This document shows positions 7,767 through 17,804 of a stretch of DNA of 64,000 nucleotides, in pieces. The notes beneath the pieces are model-generated. The model did no database searches. It saw only the letters and a list, made by a program, of their open reading frames with translations, and had not been told where the DNA came from. The stretch's first letter is position 1. The number at the start of each line of letters is the position of its first letter. Where the stretch lies: assembly GCF_000367345.1 (NCBI RefSeq), contig NZ_BARE01000017.1:85963-149962 (forward strand), given 5' to 3'. Both the position numbers and the translations under genes were made by a program. The DNA comes from Sphingobium xenophagum NBRC 107872. GTDB lineage: Bacteria; Pseudomonadota; Alphaproteobacteria; Sphingomonadales; Sphingomonadaceae.

Positions 7767-8312
7767 ATGGCCATCCGCAACGACTTTGAAGCTCTGCGAT
7801 CATTTGATCAGGAAGTCCTTGATGAAATTGTGCGGGAAGCGGAGTTGTATCTCCAAGCACAATTTACGGCTGCTGGTGCTTCAGATCAGCGCGGTATGGC
7901 ATGGGCTGGGTTTATGATTGCTTCTACGACGGCTGCCTTGGCGGCGGCTGCCAGCCTTGTCGTTTCAGGCGGCCATATAATCTTAGCCATTACCAGCCTC
8001 GGAGCAGCGGCGATGCTTCTGCTATCCACCTTCCTCGCGGCGAAGGCTGTGCGACCAAATAAGTTCTGCTTTCCAGGGAACCGGCCAGCAAATTGGTTAC
8101 CAGAAAACTGGCACGGCAATGGGGTTGGCACGCTCGACATAAAGCAAGCTCGCCTTGAACAGGCTCATACGCTTGAAAAGCAGATTTGCGATAACGTTGA
8201 ATGGGCAGAAGAAGCTGGCAAGCTTCTCCATCATTCGATGGATGTTGCGATGGCGGCGGTATTGCTCGCAGGATGTGTAGTGGTGATTGGGCTATGCTTT
8301 GGGCTGCTTTAG
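7767..8312 (+). CDS. Hypothetical membrane protein with SLATT/Pycsar-effector-like topology
   Basis: A 181-residue protein. Residues 1-40 are an amphipathic, acidic helix region (FDQEVLDEIVREAELYLQAQ). Two membrane helices follow (about 45-65 and 70-90), ending in AAKAVRPNKF. A second soluble helical part (about 120-155) and a C-terminal membrane helix (160-181) complete it. Helix, two TM, helix, TM with a basic-proline exit resembles small effector families such as SLATT and the Pycsar TM effectors, which depolarise the membrane in phage defence. No cyclase or nucleotide-sensor gene is adjacent, so this is only a topological resemblance. AT-richer than its neighbours. Confidence 0.55.
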   Translation: MAIRNDFEALRSFDQEVLDEIVREAELYLQAQFTAAGASDQRGMAWAGFMIASTTAALAAAASLVVSGGHIILAITSLGAAAMLLLSTFLAAKAVRPNKFCFPGNRPANWLPENWHGNGVGTLDIKQARLEQAHTLEKQICDNVEWAEEAGKLLHHSMDVAMAAVLLAGCVVVIGLCFGLL

Positions 8313-8651
8313 GCAATCGACATCGTGCAGATTGGTTCCTAATCGCTAAAAGGGGGTCTTGGATCGAGCAAAGTGGCCCAACCTCGGTCATAATTTGAGT
8401 CTGCTTCCGAGAGCAGAAAAATCGCAGTAATTGGCGCAGCCTCGCTCCCCCCAATTCCCCCTGTCCTACATCGCCACCCGGCGCTAACTCTCCATATGCG
8501 ACATGGGCGAACTTAACGAATTTTCACACGGCATCCTATCCGACCAACCCGCCCCGGTCACCGCTCTACTCACAACCCCTTGGATTTCCTTCTGCTCATC
8601 CTAAATCGGCTTCAGATTTGCGAATGACTCTTAACTGAAAGGCGCTCCCAA
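8313..8651. other. Gene-free stretch before fumC
   Basis: I see no convincing gene in these 339 bases. The left part is AT-richer and continues the accessory segment. The only site I can point to is the imperfect palindrome at 8618-8634 just before fumC. Confidence 0.5.
8618..8634 (+). promoter_or_regulatory. Candidate Fur/Irr-type iron box upstream of fumC
   Basis: TTGCGAATGACTCTTAA lies 18 nt before the fumC start. Its left half matches the TTGCGAATGA-type half-site I associate with iron-responsive promoters in alphaproteobacteria; the right half is degenerate. FumC is the iron-independent fumarase, so iron control would make sense. Weak evidence. Confidence 0.25.
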
Positions 8652-10037
8652 ATGCCCGCGACCCGCACCGAAAGTGACAGTATCGGCGCCATAGAGGTGC
8701 CAGCGGACGCCTATTGGGGTGCGCAGACGCAGCGGAGCATCGAGAATTTCCCGTTCGACCCGGTCGAGCGGATGCCGATCGGCATTGTCCATGCGCTGGC
8801 CATCGTGAAGCAGGCCGCGGCGCGGGTGAACCGCCATCATGGGCTGGACGCCACCCAGGCCGACGCCATCGAAGCCGCCGCCGCCGCCGTGGCGGCTGGC
8901 CATCATGACGATCAGTTCCCCCTCGTCATCTGGCAGACCGGCAGCGGCACCCAGTCCAACATGAACGTCAATGAAGTGATTGCCGGCATCGCCAATGAAG
9001 CGCTTACCGGCACGCGCGGCGGCAAGCATCCGGTTCACCCGAATGACCATGTCAATCTCGGCCAATCCTCCAACGACAGCTTCCCTACAGCGCTCCATAT
9101 CGCGGCGGCTCTGGCCGTCACCAAAGCCTTGTTTCCCGCGCTAGACCGGCTCCATGCCGCGCTCGACGCGAAAGCGAAGGCATGGGATCATATCGTCAAG
9201 ATCGGTCGCACCCATTTGCAGGACGCGACCCCGCTGACGCTGGGCCAGGAATTTTCCGGTTACGCGCATCAGGTCTATCGCAGTCGCAAGCGGATCGAAC
9301 CCGCCGCGATGCACGGCATGATGGCGCTGGCGCAGGGCGGCACGGCGGTCGGCACCGGCCTTAATGCGCCCAAGGGGTTCGATGTCGCGGTCGCGGGGGA
9401 AATCGCCACCATCACCGGCCTGCCGTTCCGCACCGCCGATAATAAGTTCGAAGCGCTGGCGTCCAACGATCCGCTGGTTCACCTGTCCTCGACCCTCGCC
9501 ACGCTGGCCGTCGCGCTGACCAAGATCGCCAACGACATCCGGCTGCTTGGTTCCGGTCCGCGCTCTGGCCTTGGCGAACTGGATCTGCCCGCCAACGAAC
9601 CGGGCAGCTCGATCATGCCGGGAAAGGTCAATCCGACCCAGTGCGAAATGCTGACCATGGTGGCGGCGCAGGTCATCGGCAATCATCAGGCCGTGACCGT
9701 GGGCGGGATGCAGGGCCATCTAGAACTCAACGTGTTCAAGCCGATGATCGGCGCGGCAGTGCTGCGCTCGATCCATCTGCTGGCCGTCGGGATGGACAGT
9801 TTTGCCAAACGCTGTGTCGAGGGGCTGGAGGCCAACGAGACGCGCATCGCCGAACTGGTCGATCGCTCGCTGATGCTGGTCACCGCGCTGGCGCCCGCGA
9901 TCGGCTATGACAACGCCGCCGCCATCGCCAAGCACGCGCACAAGACCGGCCAGACGCTCAAAGCCGCGGGGCTTGAACTGGGGCTGGTGGACGCGGCGAC
10001 CTTCGACGCGCTGGTGCGGCCGGAAAATATGACATGA
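8652..10037 (+). CDS. fumC: Class II fumarate hydratase (iron-independent fumarase)
   Basis: A 461-residue FumC, complete in length. It interconverts fumarate and malate in the TCA cycle. Conserved regions: [21 protein letters not shown] at the N-terminus, [14 protein letters not shown] (substrate loop), [17 protein letters not shown] with the catalytic His, and the superfamily signature [13 protein letters not shown]. No 4Fe-4S cysteine pattern, as expected for class II. GAAAGGCGC upstream is the likely ribosome binding site. Confidence 0.96.
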   Translation: MPATRTESDSIGAIEVPADAYWGAQTQRSIENFPFDPVERMPIGIVHALAIVKQAAARVNRHHGLDATQADAIEAAAAAVAAGHHDDQFPLVIWQTGSGTQSNMNVNEVIAGIANEALTGTRGGKHPVHPNDHVNLGQSSNDSFPTALHIAAALAVTKALFPALDRLHAALDAKAKAWDHIVKIGRTHLQDATPLTLGQEFSGYAHQVYRSRKRIEPAAMHGMMALAQGGTAVGTGLNAPKGFDVAVAGEIATITGLPFRTADNKFEALASNDPLVHLSSTLATLAVALTKIANDIRLLGSGPRSGLGELDLPANEPGSSIMPGKVNPTQCEMLTMVAAQVIGNHQAVTVGGMQGHLELNVFKPMIGAAVLRSIHLLAVGMDSFAKRCVEGLEANETRIAELVDRSLMLVTALAPAIGYDNAAAIAKHAHKTGQTLKAAGLELGLVDAATFDALVRPENMT

Positions 10038-10086
10038 TCGACATCGGCATGGCGGAACCGCGCGCCGTCCGATACATTGACCCAGT

Positions 10087-10431
10087 ATGAAAAAGCCTCT
10101 CGCCCCCAAAGCCCCGCGCGTCTCCGTCACCGCTCCCAAAAAGACCGGCCTGCTGCGCAAGGCAGCGCGCGTCGGCGCGACCGTCGTGGCCACGCGCGTC
10201 GCGGCCGATACCGGCAAGAAGGGCGTGTTCGGCCTGCTCGCCGGGATGGGGGCCAAGCGGATCATCATGCGCTATCCGGTCGGCGCGCTGGTCGTCACCG
10301 GCGCCTATATGGCGGGCAAGCTTTATGAGGCCAAGCGAGAGGTTGACCGCAAGCGCGCGATCAAGGCCCTCCCGGACCTTAGCAAGGAACCGGTGCCGAT
10401 CACTACCGCGCGCAAGGTGGCCAAGCCCTAA
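10087..10431 (+). CDS. Hypothetical basic protein
   Basis: A 114-residue, very basic protein (many Lys/Arg, pI clearly high) that I do not recognise. The N-terminus [19 protein letters not shown] is disordered-looking. A weakly hydrophobic middle ([20 protein letters not shown], about 68-87) could be a short membrane-associated helix, followed by a basic coil. It follows fumC on the same strand after 49 nt, and its stop overlaps the end of the convergent DUF2585 gene by 4 nt. It could be a membrane-associated or nucleic-acid-binding protein. Confidence 0.5.
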   Translation: MKKPLAPKAPRVSVTAPKKTGLLRKAARVGATVVATRVAADTGKKGVFGLLAGMGAKRIIMRYPVGALVVTGAYMAGKLYEAKREVDRKRAIKALPDLSKEPVPITTARKVAKP

Positions 10432-10997
10432 AGCGCGGCCTGCCACGTCCGCACGGCGTCGAGCGGAAAGGTCAGCATCAATATGTTGAGCGTCAGATTG
10501 TCGCGGATCACCGCGAGCGCCAGCAATTCGAACCCGATCGCAACCGCGACCGACAGCCAGACCGGCGCGCGCGAAGCGAACAGGAAGCCCAGCGTCATCA
10601 TGCCAATGTCGCTCATCGAATTGAGGACCGAATCGCCACTATAGCCAAGCGCAATGGTCGCCGTGCGGTAGCGGTCGATGATGACCGGGGAATTCTCCAA
10701 TATCTCCCACGCCGACTCCACCGCCACGGCCAGCGCCAACCGCACCCCCATCGGGCGCTTGCGCAACAGCCAGAGGGTGGCGGGATAGAATAGCAGCCCG
10801 TGAATGACATGGCTCAGGCTATACCAGTCGGTGATATGCTGGCTGTTGCCACTGTCCAGCGCCCCGTGCCACAATTCGACCCGGCCACAGGTGCAGATCG
10901 GCGGCCTGTCCATCAGCAGCAGCAGGGCGCAGCTTAGGAGGGCGATCAACCCCGCTGCGATCAACCCCCTGCGATGGACCATCCGCCTGCTGCGCAT
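10428..10997 (-). CDS. DUF2585 family membrane protein
   Basis: A 189-residue protein of the DUF2585/UPF0314 family found in alphaproteobacteria. Recognisable segments: [45 protein letters not shown] and the C-terminal [12 protein letters not shown]. There are four or five membrane helices starting with [19 protein letters not shown]. The ATG at 10997 is preferred because AGAGGGGGAA lies upstream at good spacing; an in-frame ATG at 11030 lacks a ribosome binding site. Function unknown. Divergent from gmk. Confidence 0.8.
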   Translation of the reverse strand: MRSRRMVHRRGLIAAGLIALLSCALLLLMDRPPICTCGRVELWHGALDSGNSQHITDWYSLSHVIHGLLFYPATLWLLRKRPMGVRLALAVAVESAWEILENSPVIIDRYRTATIALGYSGDSVLNSMSDIGMMTLGFLFASRAPVWLSVAVAIGFELLALAVIRDNLTLNILMLTFPLDAVRTWQAAL

Positions 10998-11048
10998 CCT
11001 GCCATTTCCCCCTCTTGCAAAAGCCCGCATCAAGCGGCACTAGCGGCC

Positions 11049-11714
11049 ATGGCCGACAGCATCCTGATCGAAACGCCCGACTTCAAGCGGCGCGGCGTCC
11101 TCTTTGTCCTCTCCTCGCCTTCTGGCGCGGGAAAGTCCACCATTGCGCGCAAGCTGCTCGCCGCCGAACCGGATATGTCCATGTCGGTGTCGGCAACCAC
11201 CCGACCGATGCGGCCGGGCGAAGTCGACGGCAAGGATTATCATTTCGTCGACCTGCCGGAATTCCGCCGGATGACCGCCGATCAGGAATTTCTGGAATGG
11301 GCCCATGTATTCGGCCAGCGCTACGGCACCCCCCGCGCGCCGGTGGAGGCCATGCTCAAAAGCGGGCAGGACGTGCTGTTCGACATTGACTGGCAGGGTG
11401 CGCAGCAATTGCATCAGATTGCCGGGGGCGACGTAGTGCGGGTATTCATCCTGCCGCCCTCGATGGAGGAACTGGAGCGCCGCCTGCGCGGCCGCGCGAC
11501 GGACAGCGATGAAGTCATTGACGGTCGCATGGCCCGCGCTGCGGGCGAAATCGCGCATTGGGACGGCTATGATTATGTGCTGTGCAATGTCGATGCAGAT
11601 GATTGCTTCAGCCGCGTGCAGACCATCCTCCATGCCGAACGGATGAAGCGCAGCCGCCAGACCGGCCTGATTGGCTTCATCCGCAAGCTGGGCCGTTATC
11701 ACCAGGACGATTGA
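11049..11714 (+). CDS. gmk: Guanylate kinase
   Basis: A 221-residue guanylate kinase that phosphorylates GMP to GDP. The P-loop SSPSGAGKST is at 22-31; GMP-binding residues follow in SVSATTRPMRPGEVDGKDYHFV. FDIDWQGAQQL and the lid-region arginines in RLRGRATDSDEVIDGRMARA are typical. Start ATG at 11049 (MADSILIETP). Upstream and divergent is the DUF2585 gene; downstream and convergent is the MidA-like methyltransferase. Confidence 0.95.
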   Translation: MADSILIETPDFKRRGVLFVLSSPSGAGKSTIARKLLAAEPDMSMSVSATTRPMRPGEVDGKDYHFVDLPEFRRMTADQEFLEWAHVFGQRYGTPRAPVEAMLKSGQDVLFDIDWQGAQQLHQIAGGDVVRVFILPPSMEELERRLRGRATDSDEVIDGRMARAAGEIAHWDGYDYVLCNVDADDCFSRVQTILHAERMKRSRQTGLIGFIRKLGRYHQDD

Positions 11715-11727
11715 GGGCAATCCGCCG

Positions 11728-12786
11728 TCAAAAGCCTGCCGGGTCGGCCCAGTCGGGATGGACCCAGGCCATCGCCTTGAACAGGCTGCCCATCGCATCG
11801 GCACTGGTCAGCCGGGCGCGTGCGGCCTCCACTTCGGCGGCGCGCGCAGGATGTGTGCGGGCCAGTTGCTCGGCGCGGGCGTCAATGCCCAGATCGCGCA
11901 GATACGGCCCCTGATCGACCGGGCCTGACACCCGCAATCCCGCCTGCCGCGCCATGTTGCCGATGATGGTGAAGTCGACATGGGTGGTCAGGTCGACCTC
12001 GCCAGGATCGGCGAAGGGATCGGCAAATTCATGCGCCTTCACCGCTTGCAGCGTATCGCCCAGCAACGGCCCGCTATAGCCATAGTCGATGATGATCGCT
12101 GCGCCCCCTTGCTTGGCGATCCGCTGCGCCAGTGCATAGGCGATCCCCGCGCCCACGATCGGTGTTTCGATGATCGCCCCGTCCTGCGCCTGTGCCGCGA
12201 TTGGTGGCAAGCCGGATTCGATACGGCGATAGCCAGGAACGGCGACAAAGCGCCCTTCTTCTTCGCGCCGGATGACGACCCGCTCGCGCCATTCCTCGCC
12301 CACGCGAATGCACTGGCGCACCGGCAGCGCATCGAAAAATTCGTTGGCGATGACCAGCAGTGGCCCGTCGTCAGGCAGGCTTTCGATACTGTCATGATGG
12401 GTGACATGGGGCAGCAGTGCGCGCTGCCGTTCGCGCAAGGTGGGGCTGGTCTCGACGAAATGAACCCGCGGCGCGAGGGCGGAGCTCTCCATCGCGCGCA
12501 GCGCGTCGGCGGCCAATGTGCCGCGTCCCGGCCCCAGCTCGGCATAAAGCGGTCCAGGCTTGCGCCCCGACCGCATCCACACATCCGCCAGGCACAGCCC
12601 CACCAGTTCGCCGAACATCTGGCTGATTTCCGGCGCGGTGGTGAAGTCGCCATCCGCGCCCAACGGGTCGCGGGTGGCGTAATAATGCTGGTTCGCCTCC
12701 GCCATGAAATGCGCGACGGAGATCGGCCCGCCCGCGGCAATCTGGCGCGAAAGCCGTTCAGCCAGGGTCAGCGGCTCAGCTGACAC
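11728..12786 (-). CDS. Class I SAM-dependent methyltransferase, MidA/NDUFAF7 family
   Basis: A 352-residue protein of the family that includes mitochondrial NDUFAF7/MidA, an arginine methyltransferase for a complex I subunit. The SAM-binding motif [16 protein letters not shown] is about residues 94-109. The family-specific N-terminus ([24 protein letters not shown]) and [16 protein letters not shown] are clear, and [12 protein letters not shown] follows. A role in respiratory complex I assembly is inferred from homologues, not from context. The start is GTG at 12786, overlapping the 3' end of lgt by 11 nt, so it is probably co-translated with lgt. Confidence 0.85.
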   Translation of the reverse strand: MSAEPLTLAERLSRQIAAGGPISVAHFMAEANQHYYATRDPLGADGDFTTAPEISQMFGELVGLCLADVWMRSGRKPGPLYAELGPGRGTLAADALRAMESSALAPRVHFVETSPTLRERQRALLPHVTHHDSIESLPDDGPLLVIANEFFDALPVRQCIRVGEEWRERVVIRREEEGRFVAVPGYRRIESGLPPIAAQAQDGAIIETPIVGAGIAYALAQRIAKQGGAAIIIDYGYSGPLLGDTLQAVKAHEFADPFADPGEVDLTTHVDFTIIGNMARQAGLRVSGPVDQGPYLRDLGIDARAEQLARTHPARAAEVEAARARLTSADAMGSLFKAMAWVHPDWADPAGF

Positions 12787-13642
12787 TCGCGTTTCCGGCG
12801 ATGGACTCCACCCGCGCGCGACGCCCCTTCGACGTGACGATCAGGTAGAGGCCGCCCAAGATCATGGGCAGGCACAGCCACTGGCCCATATGCAGGCCGG
12901 TACGCGCGGCAAATTCCATCAACTGCGCGTCCGCTTCCCGCACATATTCGACGCCGAACCGGAAAATGCCATAGCCCAGCAGGAAAATGCCCACCAGTTT
13001 CCCCGGCTGATAGCGCGCGCGCGTGCGCCAGAAGGCGAAGGCCAGGATGGCGAACAGGACAAGCCCTTCCAGCGCTGCTTCGTACAACTGGCTGGGATGA
13101 CGGGGATAGGGGCCGCCGGTCGGGAAGATGATGCCCCAGGGAACATCGGTTTCCTTGCCCCACAATTCGCCATTCACGAAATTGGCGAGGCGCCCGAAGA
13201 ACAGCCCGAAAGGGACGCAGCAGGCGACATAGTCATGGATGCGCAGCCAGCTGAGCTTCTCCTTGCGCGCCATGTAGAGAATACCGAGTGACACACCTGC
13301 CGCGCCGCCATGGAAGGACATGCCGCCATTCCACAGCTTGAAGATGTCGAGCGGATGCGCAAGAATTTCCGGCTGGTAGAAGATCACATAGGCCAGCCGT
13401 CCGCCGATGATGATGCCTAGCGTCGCGTAGAAGATCATGTCGTCGGCATGGCGGCGACCCATGGGCGATCCCGGCTGGGCGATCAGCTTGAGCAGGTACC
13501 AGTAGCCGATCAAGATCCCCGCCAGATAGGCGAGACTGTACCATTTGAGCGTGAAGAAGCCGAGGTCGAGCGCAACCGGGCCGACGCCCAGATCGTCAAA
13601 GCGGATCGCGCCCGAAGCGGCAGCGGCAATGTCCAGGATCAA
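12776..13642 (-). CDS. lgt: Prolipoprotein diacylglyceryl transferase
   Basis: A 288-residue inner-membrane enzyme that transfers diacylglycerol to the lipobox cysteine of prolipoproteins. Seven membrane segments and the family signature are visible: [27 protein letters not shown] with the essential His, and [21 protein letters not shown]. The family N-terminus ([18 protein letters not shown]) points to the TTG at 13642, which has AAGAGGAAG upstream at about 7 nt. An ATG at 13714 would add 24 unusual residues. Confidence 0.93.
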   Translation of the reverse strand: MILDIAAAASGAIRFDDLGVGPVALDLGFFTLKWYSLAYLAGILIGYWYLLKLIAQPGSPMGRRHADDMIFYATLGIIIGGRLAYVIFYQPEILAHPLDIFKLWNGGMSFHGGAAGVSLGILYMARKEKLSWLRIHDYVACCVPFGLFFGRLANFVNGELWGKETDVPWGIIFPTGGPYPRHPSQLYEAALEGLVLFAILAFAFWRTRARYQPGKLVGIFLLGYGIFRFGVEYVREADAQLMEFAARTGLHMGQWLCLPMILGGLYLIVTSKGRRARVESIAGNASVS

Positions 13643-13926
13643 TTCGGCTTCCTCTTGGCAATAGGATTGTGGCCATAGAAGGATTTTCAGCCAGATGGAA
13701 TCATCTGATGGCACTCAAATCACGGAAATCCAAAAATCCCCGACAGGCCGGACAGTATGGGGGGACGTTGCTCTTTTCGCCCGATAGGCGCGCCTCATCC
13801 TTGATCCGTTCCGCATTTCGTGGAGGGCGGGGCGCGCGCCTTGCGCATTGTCGCGTATCTGCTTAAGCATGGTTCCCAAGTTCTGGCTCCGCATTGGGGC
13901 TGGCGATATGTGAAGCGAGTTACGGC

Positions 13927-15048
13927 ATGGTGCAGCAAAGCCGCCCATCGCCGCAGAGTTCCGGCCCGACCGGCCGTTATGCGGGCAAGCGCGCCGCTTC
14001 CGGTCCGGGCGATGGGAGCAGGGCTGCGGCCATTCCTCCCCCGTCAACGCAGCGGGGCTTTGCGCCTTATGGCGCGCGCGAACGGCGATCCTATGCCGCG
14101 ATCGACCTTGGCACCAACAATTGCCGCCTTTTGATCGCCAAGCCGTCGGCTGACGGTTTCATCGTCGTCGATGCTTTTTCGCGGATCGTGCGTCTGGGCG
14201 AGGGGCTGGCGTCCACTGGCCGGATCAGCGACGCGGCGATAGACCGGGCGATTGCTGCCCTGTCTGTCTGCGCGGACAAGCTGCGCCGCCGCCATGTCAC
14301 GCTGGCGCGATCGGTAGCGACCGAAGCCTGTCGCCGTGCCAGCAACGGCGCGGAATTCATCCAGCGCGTCTATCGCGAAACCGGCATAGCGCTCGACATC
14401 ATCAGCGCGGAGGAAGAGGCGCGACTTGCCGTGCTGGGGTGCCATGCCTTGCTGGAACCGGGCAACGGCCCGGCCCTGATCTTCGACATTGGCGGTGGAT
14501 CGACCGAATTGGTGCTGGTCGATGCTCAGGGCTCGTCGGGCGCGCCGCGCATTGTTGATTGGGTAAGCGCGCCATGGGGCGTCGTATCGTTGACCGAAAG
14601 CGAGGCGTTTGAGCATGACGATGCCGATGCGCGACTGGCCGCTTATGGCAGGATGCGCGCGCGGGTCAGCGATGCATTCGCGCCGCTCGCGCGCCGCCTG
14701 CCGCAGGCTGCAGAGGACATCCGCCTGCTCGGCACGTCCGGCACGGTGACGACGCTGGCGAGCCTGCATCTCAACCTGCCGCGCTACGATCGGCAGGCGA
14801 TTGACGGGCTGATCGTACCCTGCACCTCCATGCGGTCCATTTCGGAGCGGCTGTCGACCATGACGCTGGGCGAACGGCAGAAGCTGCCCTGCATCGGCAC
14901 CGAACGGGCCGATCTGGTGGTGGCGGGTTGCGCGATACTGGAATCGATCCTCGACATCTGGCCTGCGCAGCGGCTGGGCGTTGCCGACCGGGGTATCAGG
15001 GAAGGCATTTTGCGCGGGCTGATGGACCGCGACGGGAGAATGATGTGA
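13927..15048 (+). CDS. Ppx/GppA family phosphatase (exopolyphosphatase or pppGpp phosphatase)
   Basis: A 373-residue protein of the ASKHA-fold Ppx/GppA family, which cleaves polyphosphate or converts pppGpp to ppGpp. Motifs: AAIDLGTNNCRLLIA (phosphate 1), ISAEEEARLAVLG, LIFDIGGGSTELVLVD (phosphate 2) and LLGTSGTVTTLA. It has only the two ASKHA lobes, with no C-terminal HD-type domain, typical of the short alphaproteobacterial form. The N-terminal 60 residues are a disordered Ser/Pro/Gly-rich extension. The start is the ATG at 13927, with a TTG alternative at 13894. Ten nt separate it from rlmE. Confidence 0.9.
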   Translation: MVQQSRPSPQSSGPTGRYAGKRAASGPGDGSRAAAIPPPSTQRGFAPYGARERRSYAAIDLGTNNCRLLIAKPSADGFIVVDAFSRIVRLGEGLASTGRISDAAIDRAIAALSVCADKLRRRHVTLARSVATEACRRASNGAEFIQRVYRETGIALDIISAEEEARLAVLGCHALLEPGNGPALIFDIGGGSTELVLVDAQGSSGAPRIVDWVSAPWGVVSLTESEAFEHDDADARLAAYGRMRARVSDAFAPLARRLPQAAEDIRLLGTSGTVTTLASLHLNLPRYDRQAIDGLIVPCTSMRSISERLSTMTLGERQKLPCIGTERADLVVAGCAILESILDIWPAQRLGVADRGIREGILRGLMDRDGRMM

Positions 15049-15058
15049 GGGGCGCCAT

Positions 15059-15763
15059 ATGAGAGGATCTGGCGCAGGCAAGGTGCGGGTCAAGAGCGCG
15101 AAGGGCCGCACCGCGCAGTCGGTGCGCTGGCTCGAACGCCATCTGAACGACCCCTATGTCCATAAGGCCAAGGCGGAAGGCTGGCGCAGCCGCGCCGCGT
15201 TCAAGCTGATCGAACTGGACGAGAAATTCCATTTCCTGAAAGGCTCGCGCGCGGTTGTCGATCTTGGTGTCGCGCCGGGCGGTTGGTCGCAGGTGGTGCG
15301 CAAGCTGGTGCCCAAGGCGGCTGTCGTGGGTATCGACCTGCTGCCGGTCGATCCGATCGGCGGTGTCACCCTGTTCGAGATGGACTTCATGGATGACAAG
15401 GCGCCGCAGCTTCTGCGCGATGCGCTGGGGGACGCGCCGGATCTGGTGATTTCCGACATGGCGGCCAACACCGTGGGCCATCCCCAGACCGACCATCTGC
15501 GTACTATGGCGCTGGTCGAGGCGGCGGCCTGGTTCGCGGTTGAAAATCTGCGCAAGGGTGGCACGTTCGTAGCCAAGGTCTTTGCAGGCGGGACCGACGG
15601 CGAACTGCTGGTGCTGCTCAAGAAGAATTTCACAACGATCAAGCATGCCAAGCCCCCCGCCAGCCGCAAGGGCAGCGTGGAATGGTATGTCGTGGCGCAA
15701 GGGTTCAAGGGGCGACCCGATGAACCGGCGCGGGACCGGACAGGCGCGCCGATCGCCGAATAG
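15059..15763 (+). CDS. rlmE: 23S rRNA (uridine-2552-2'-O)-methyltransferase
   Basis: A 234-residue RrmJ/FtsJ-type enzyme that methylates U2552 in the A-loop of 23S rRNA, a late step of large-subunit assembly. Visible: GWRSRAAFKLIELDE with the first catalytic Lys, DLGVAPGGWSQVV (SAM motif I), VISDMAAN with the catalytic Asp, FVAKVFAGG with the second Lys and SVEWYVVAQGFKG with the Glu. Basic N-terminal tail, as in other alphaproteobacteria. Ten nt downstream of the Ppx/GppA gene, so co-transcribed. Confidence 0.94.
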   Translation: MRGSGAGKVRVKSAKGRTAQSVRWLERHLNDPYVHKAKAEGWRSRAAFKLIELDEKFHFLKGSRAVVDLGVAPGGWSQVVRKLVPKAAVVGIDLLPVDPIGGVTLFEMDFMDDKAPQLLRDALGDAPDLVISDMAANTVGHPQTDHLRTMALVEAAAWFAVENLRKGGTFVAKVFAGGTDGELLVLLKKNFTTIKHAKPPASRKGSVEWYVVAQGFKGRPDEPARDRTGAPIAE

Positions 15764-15804
15764 GGCCGGATGGCTGACGCATAGCGGAAAGAATCGGGGG
15801 TCAC

Positions 15805-17313
15805 TTGGTCGCAACGGTATCGACGGTCGCTTATCTGGGTCTGGAGGCGCGGGGCGTCGAGGTACAGTGCCAGCTGGTTCCCGGCCTGCCCAATTTCATC
15901 GTCGTCGGCCTGCCGGACAAGGCGGTGGCCGAAAGCCGCGAACGGGTGCGCAATGCCATCGCCGCCATCGGCCTTTCGCTGCCGCCCAAGCGGATCACGG
16001 TCAACCTTTCCCCCGCCGACTTGCCCAAGGAAGGGTCGCACTATGACCTGCCGATCGCGCTGGCGCTGCTGGGGGCGATGGGGGTGATCGATGCCGAAAC
16101 GCTGTCGGGCTATGTTGTCGTCGGCGAACTGGGTCTGGACGGCCGCACTGCGCCATCGCCCGGCGTGTTGCTGGCCGCGCTGCATGCGGGCGAACAGGAT
16201 ATGGGGCTGGTCTGCCCGGTAGCGCAGGGGGCCGAAGCCGCCTGGGCAGGGCAGGTAGAGGTAGTTGCTGCCCCCGATCTGCTGAGCCTGCTCAATCATT
16301 TCAAGGGCACTTCGGCATTGTCGCCGCCGCAACCGGGCGCCGTCGACGCGCCGGTTCGCACCGCTGACCTGAAACAGGTCAAAGGGCAGGAAACGGCCAA
16401 GCGAGCCATAGAGATTGCTGCGGCAGGCGGTCATAATCTGTTGATGGTCGGGCCGCCGGGCGCGGGCAAATCGCTGATGGCAAGCTGCCTGCCGGGCATA
16501 TTGCCTGAACTCACACCGGGCGAAGCGCTCGAAACGTCGATGGTGGCAAGCGTCGCGGGGACGCTGGAGGGTGGGCGGATCAGCCGCGCCCGGCCGTTTC
16601 GTACCCCCCATCATAGCGCGTCGATGGCGGCATTGGTCGGCGGCGGGCTGCGCGTGCGACCGGGGGAGGTCAGCATGGCGCATCTGGGCGTATTGTTTCT
16701 CGACGAACTGCCAGAGTTTCAGCGCGCCGTGCTGGATTCGCTGCGCCAGCCGCTGGAGACGGGCGAGGTGACGGTGGCACGCGCCAATGCTCATGTGACC
16801 TTCCCGGCAAGAGTGCAATTGATTGCCGCCATGAATCCCTGCCGCTGCGGGCATCTGGGCGATCCGGCGCTCGCTTGTTCGCGCGCGCCGCGTTGTGCGG
16901 CGGATTATCAGGCCAAGGTTTCCGGGCCGCTGCTCGACCGGATCGACCTGCATGTCGAGTTGCAGGCGGTGACCGCTGCCGATCTGGTGCTGCCACCGCC
17001 GGCGGAAGGTTCCGTTGAGGTCGCCGCGCGCGTCGCCGCTGCCCGCGCGGTCCAGACCGTGCGCTATGGCGACGGCAAGGTGCGTACCAACGCCGAAGTC
17101 GATGGCGAGGCGCTGGAGCAGGTCGCGGGGCCGGACGAGGCAGGCCGGCAGTTGCTGGCGCAGGCCGCCGCCGCGATGAAGTTGTCGGCCCGCGGCTATA
17201 CCCGCGTATTGCGGGTCGCGCGGACGATTGCCGATCTGGCCGGGGCGGAAAAGGTCGGGCGCGTCCATATCGCCGAAGCGCTCAGCTATCGCCGGCGCGC
17301 GCCGGTGAACTGA
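15805..17313 (+). CDS. YifB/ComM family Mg-chelatase-like AAA ATPase
   Basis: A 502-residue ATPase. In competent bacteria ComM is a hexameric helicase that drives branch migration during natural transformation. The N-terminal ChlI-like domain ([25 protein letters not shown]) is at about 13-40. Walker [10 protein letters not shown] is near 215, Walker [10 protein letters not shown] is near 297, and a Cys-rich loop ([10 protein letters not shown], then ACSRAPRC) follows. The C-terminal MgCh-C region ends SYRRRAPVN. The start is TTG at 15805, with GGGGG just upstream; there is no nearby ATG or GTG in frame. Confidence 0.9.
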   Translation: MVATVSTVAYLGLEARGVEVQCQLVPGLPNFIVVGLPDKAVAESRERVRNAIAAIGLSLPPKRITVNLSPADLPKEGSHYDLPIALALLGAMGVIDAETLSGYVVVGELGLDGRTAPSPGVLLAALHAGEQDMGLVCPVAQGAEAAWAGQVEVVAAPDLLSLLNHFKGTSALSPPQPGAVDAPVRTADLKQVKGQETAKRAIEIAAAGGHNLLMVGPPGAGKSLMASCLPGILPELTPGEALETSMVASVAGTLEGGRISRARPFRTPHHSASMAALVGGGLRVRPGEVSMAHLGVLFLDELPEFQRAVLDSLRQPLETGEVTVARANAHVTFPARVQLIAAMNPCRCGHLGDPALACSRAPRCAADYQAKVSGPLLDRIDLHVELQAVTAADLVLPPPAEGSVEVAARVAAARAVQTVRYGDGKVRTNAEVDGEALEQVAGPDEAGRQLLAQAAAAMKLSARGYTRVLRVARTIADLAGAEKVGRVHIAEALSYRRRAPVN

Positions 17314-17320
17314 CGCAGCG

Positions 17321-17689
17321 ATGCTCGCCGCGCTCAAAGCCTGGGCCGGGCGGCTGAAGCGGGAAGTGTTGGCATTGTGGATTGCCGCGCGCAGTCCCGA
17401 TACGCCATTGCCCGCAAGGCTGATCGCCTTGCTGGTCGCCGCCTATGCGCTCAGCCCGATCGACCTGATCCCGGACTTCATTCCGGTCCTGGGGTTGCTG
17501 GACGATCTGCTGATCGTGCCGCTCGGTATCGCGCTGGCGGTCCGTTGCATCCCGGCCGCGCTGATGGCGCGCTATCGGATCGAGGCGACGGCGCGCGCCG
17601 ACCGGCCATCGAGCCGCGCGGGCATGTTCATTGTGCTGTTTCTGTGGGGCGTGGGGCTGGGCGCCTGTGTGCTTTGGCTGGCCGGCTGA
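17321..17689 (+). CDS. YkvA family (DUF1232) membrane protein
   Basis: A 122-residue protein with the DUF1232 signature: [30 protein letters not shown] and [10 protein letters not shown] (about 29-70). A C-terminal membrane helix ([21 protein letters not shown]) ends the protein. Function unknown. It follows yifB after 7 nt and is probably in the same transcript. Confidence 0.88.
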   Translation: MLAALKAWAGRLKREVLALWIAARSPDTPLPARLIALLVAAYALSPIDLIPDFIPVLGLLDDLLIVPLGIALAVRCIPAALMARYRIEATARADRPSSRAGMFIVLFLWGVGLGACVLWLAG

Positions 17690-17693
17690 CGGA

Positions 17694-17804
17694 TCAGGGG
17701 ATTGGCTGGACGCTCATCAGCGTGAAAAGGCCGATGGCGACACCGCCAATCGCGAAGCCGACCAGAAAGCGGCGAATATCCGGCCAATAATCGGGCGTGT
17801 CCAT
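17694..17804 (-). CDS. Small 36-aa single-span membrane protein
   Basis: Translation from the ATG at 17804 gives MDTPDYWPDIRRFLVGF, then AIGGVAIGLFTLM and SVQPIP. The layout is a short acidic N-terminus, an RRF basic anchor, one membrane helix and a short tail. GGGGAGAC lies upstream at good spacing. The core resembles the 50-residue protein at 62184 (RRFLVGFAIGGVAIG against LRFLGGFAIGAVGMV). Function unknown. Convergent with the YkvA gene and upstream on the same strand as the bactofilin's end. Confidence 0.6.
   Translation of the reverse strand: MDTPDYWPDIRRFLVGFAIGGVAIGLFTLMSVQPIP

Noticed and set aside
15154..17337. Long minus-strand open frame opposite rlmE and yifB
   Set aside because: It is antisense to two well-conserved genes; its composition is typical of an out-of-frame high-GC shadow.
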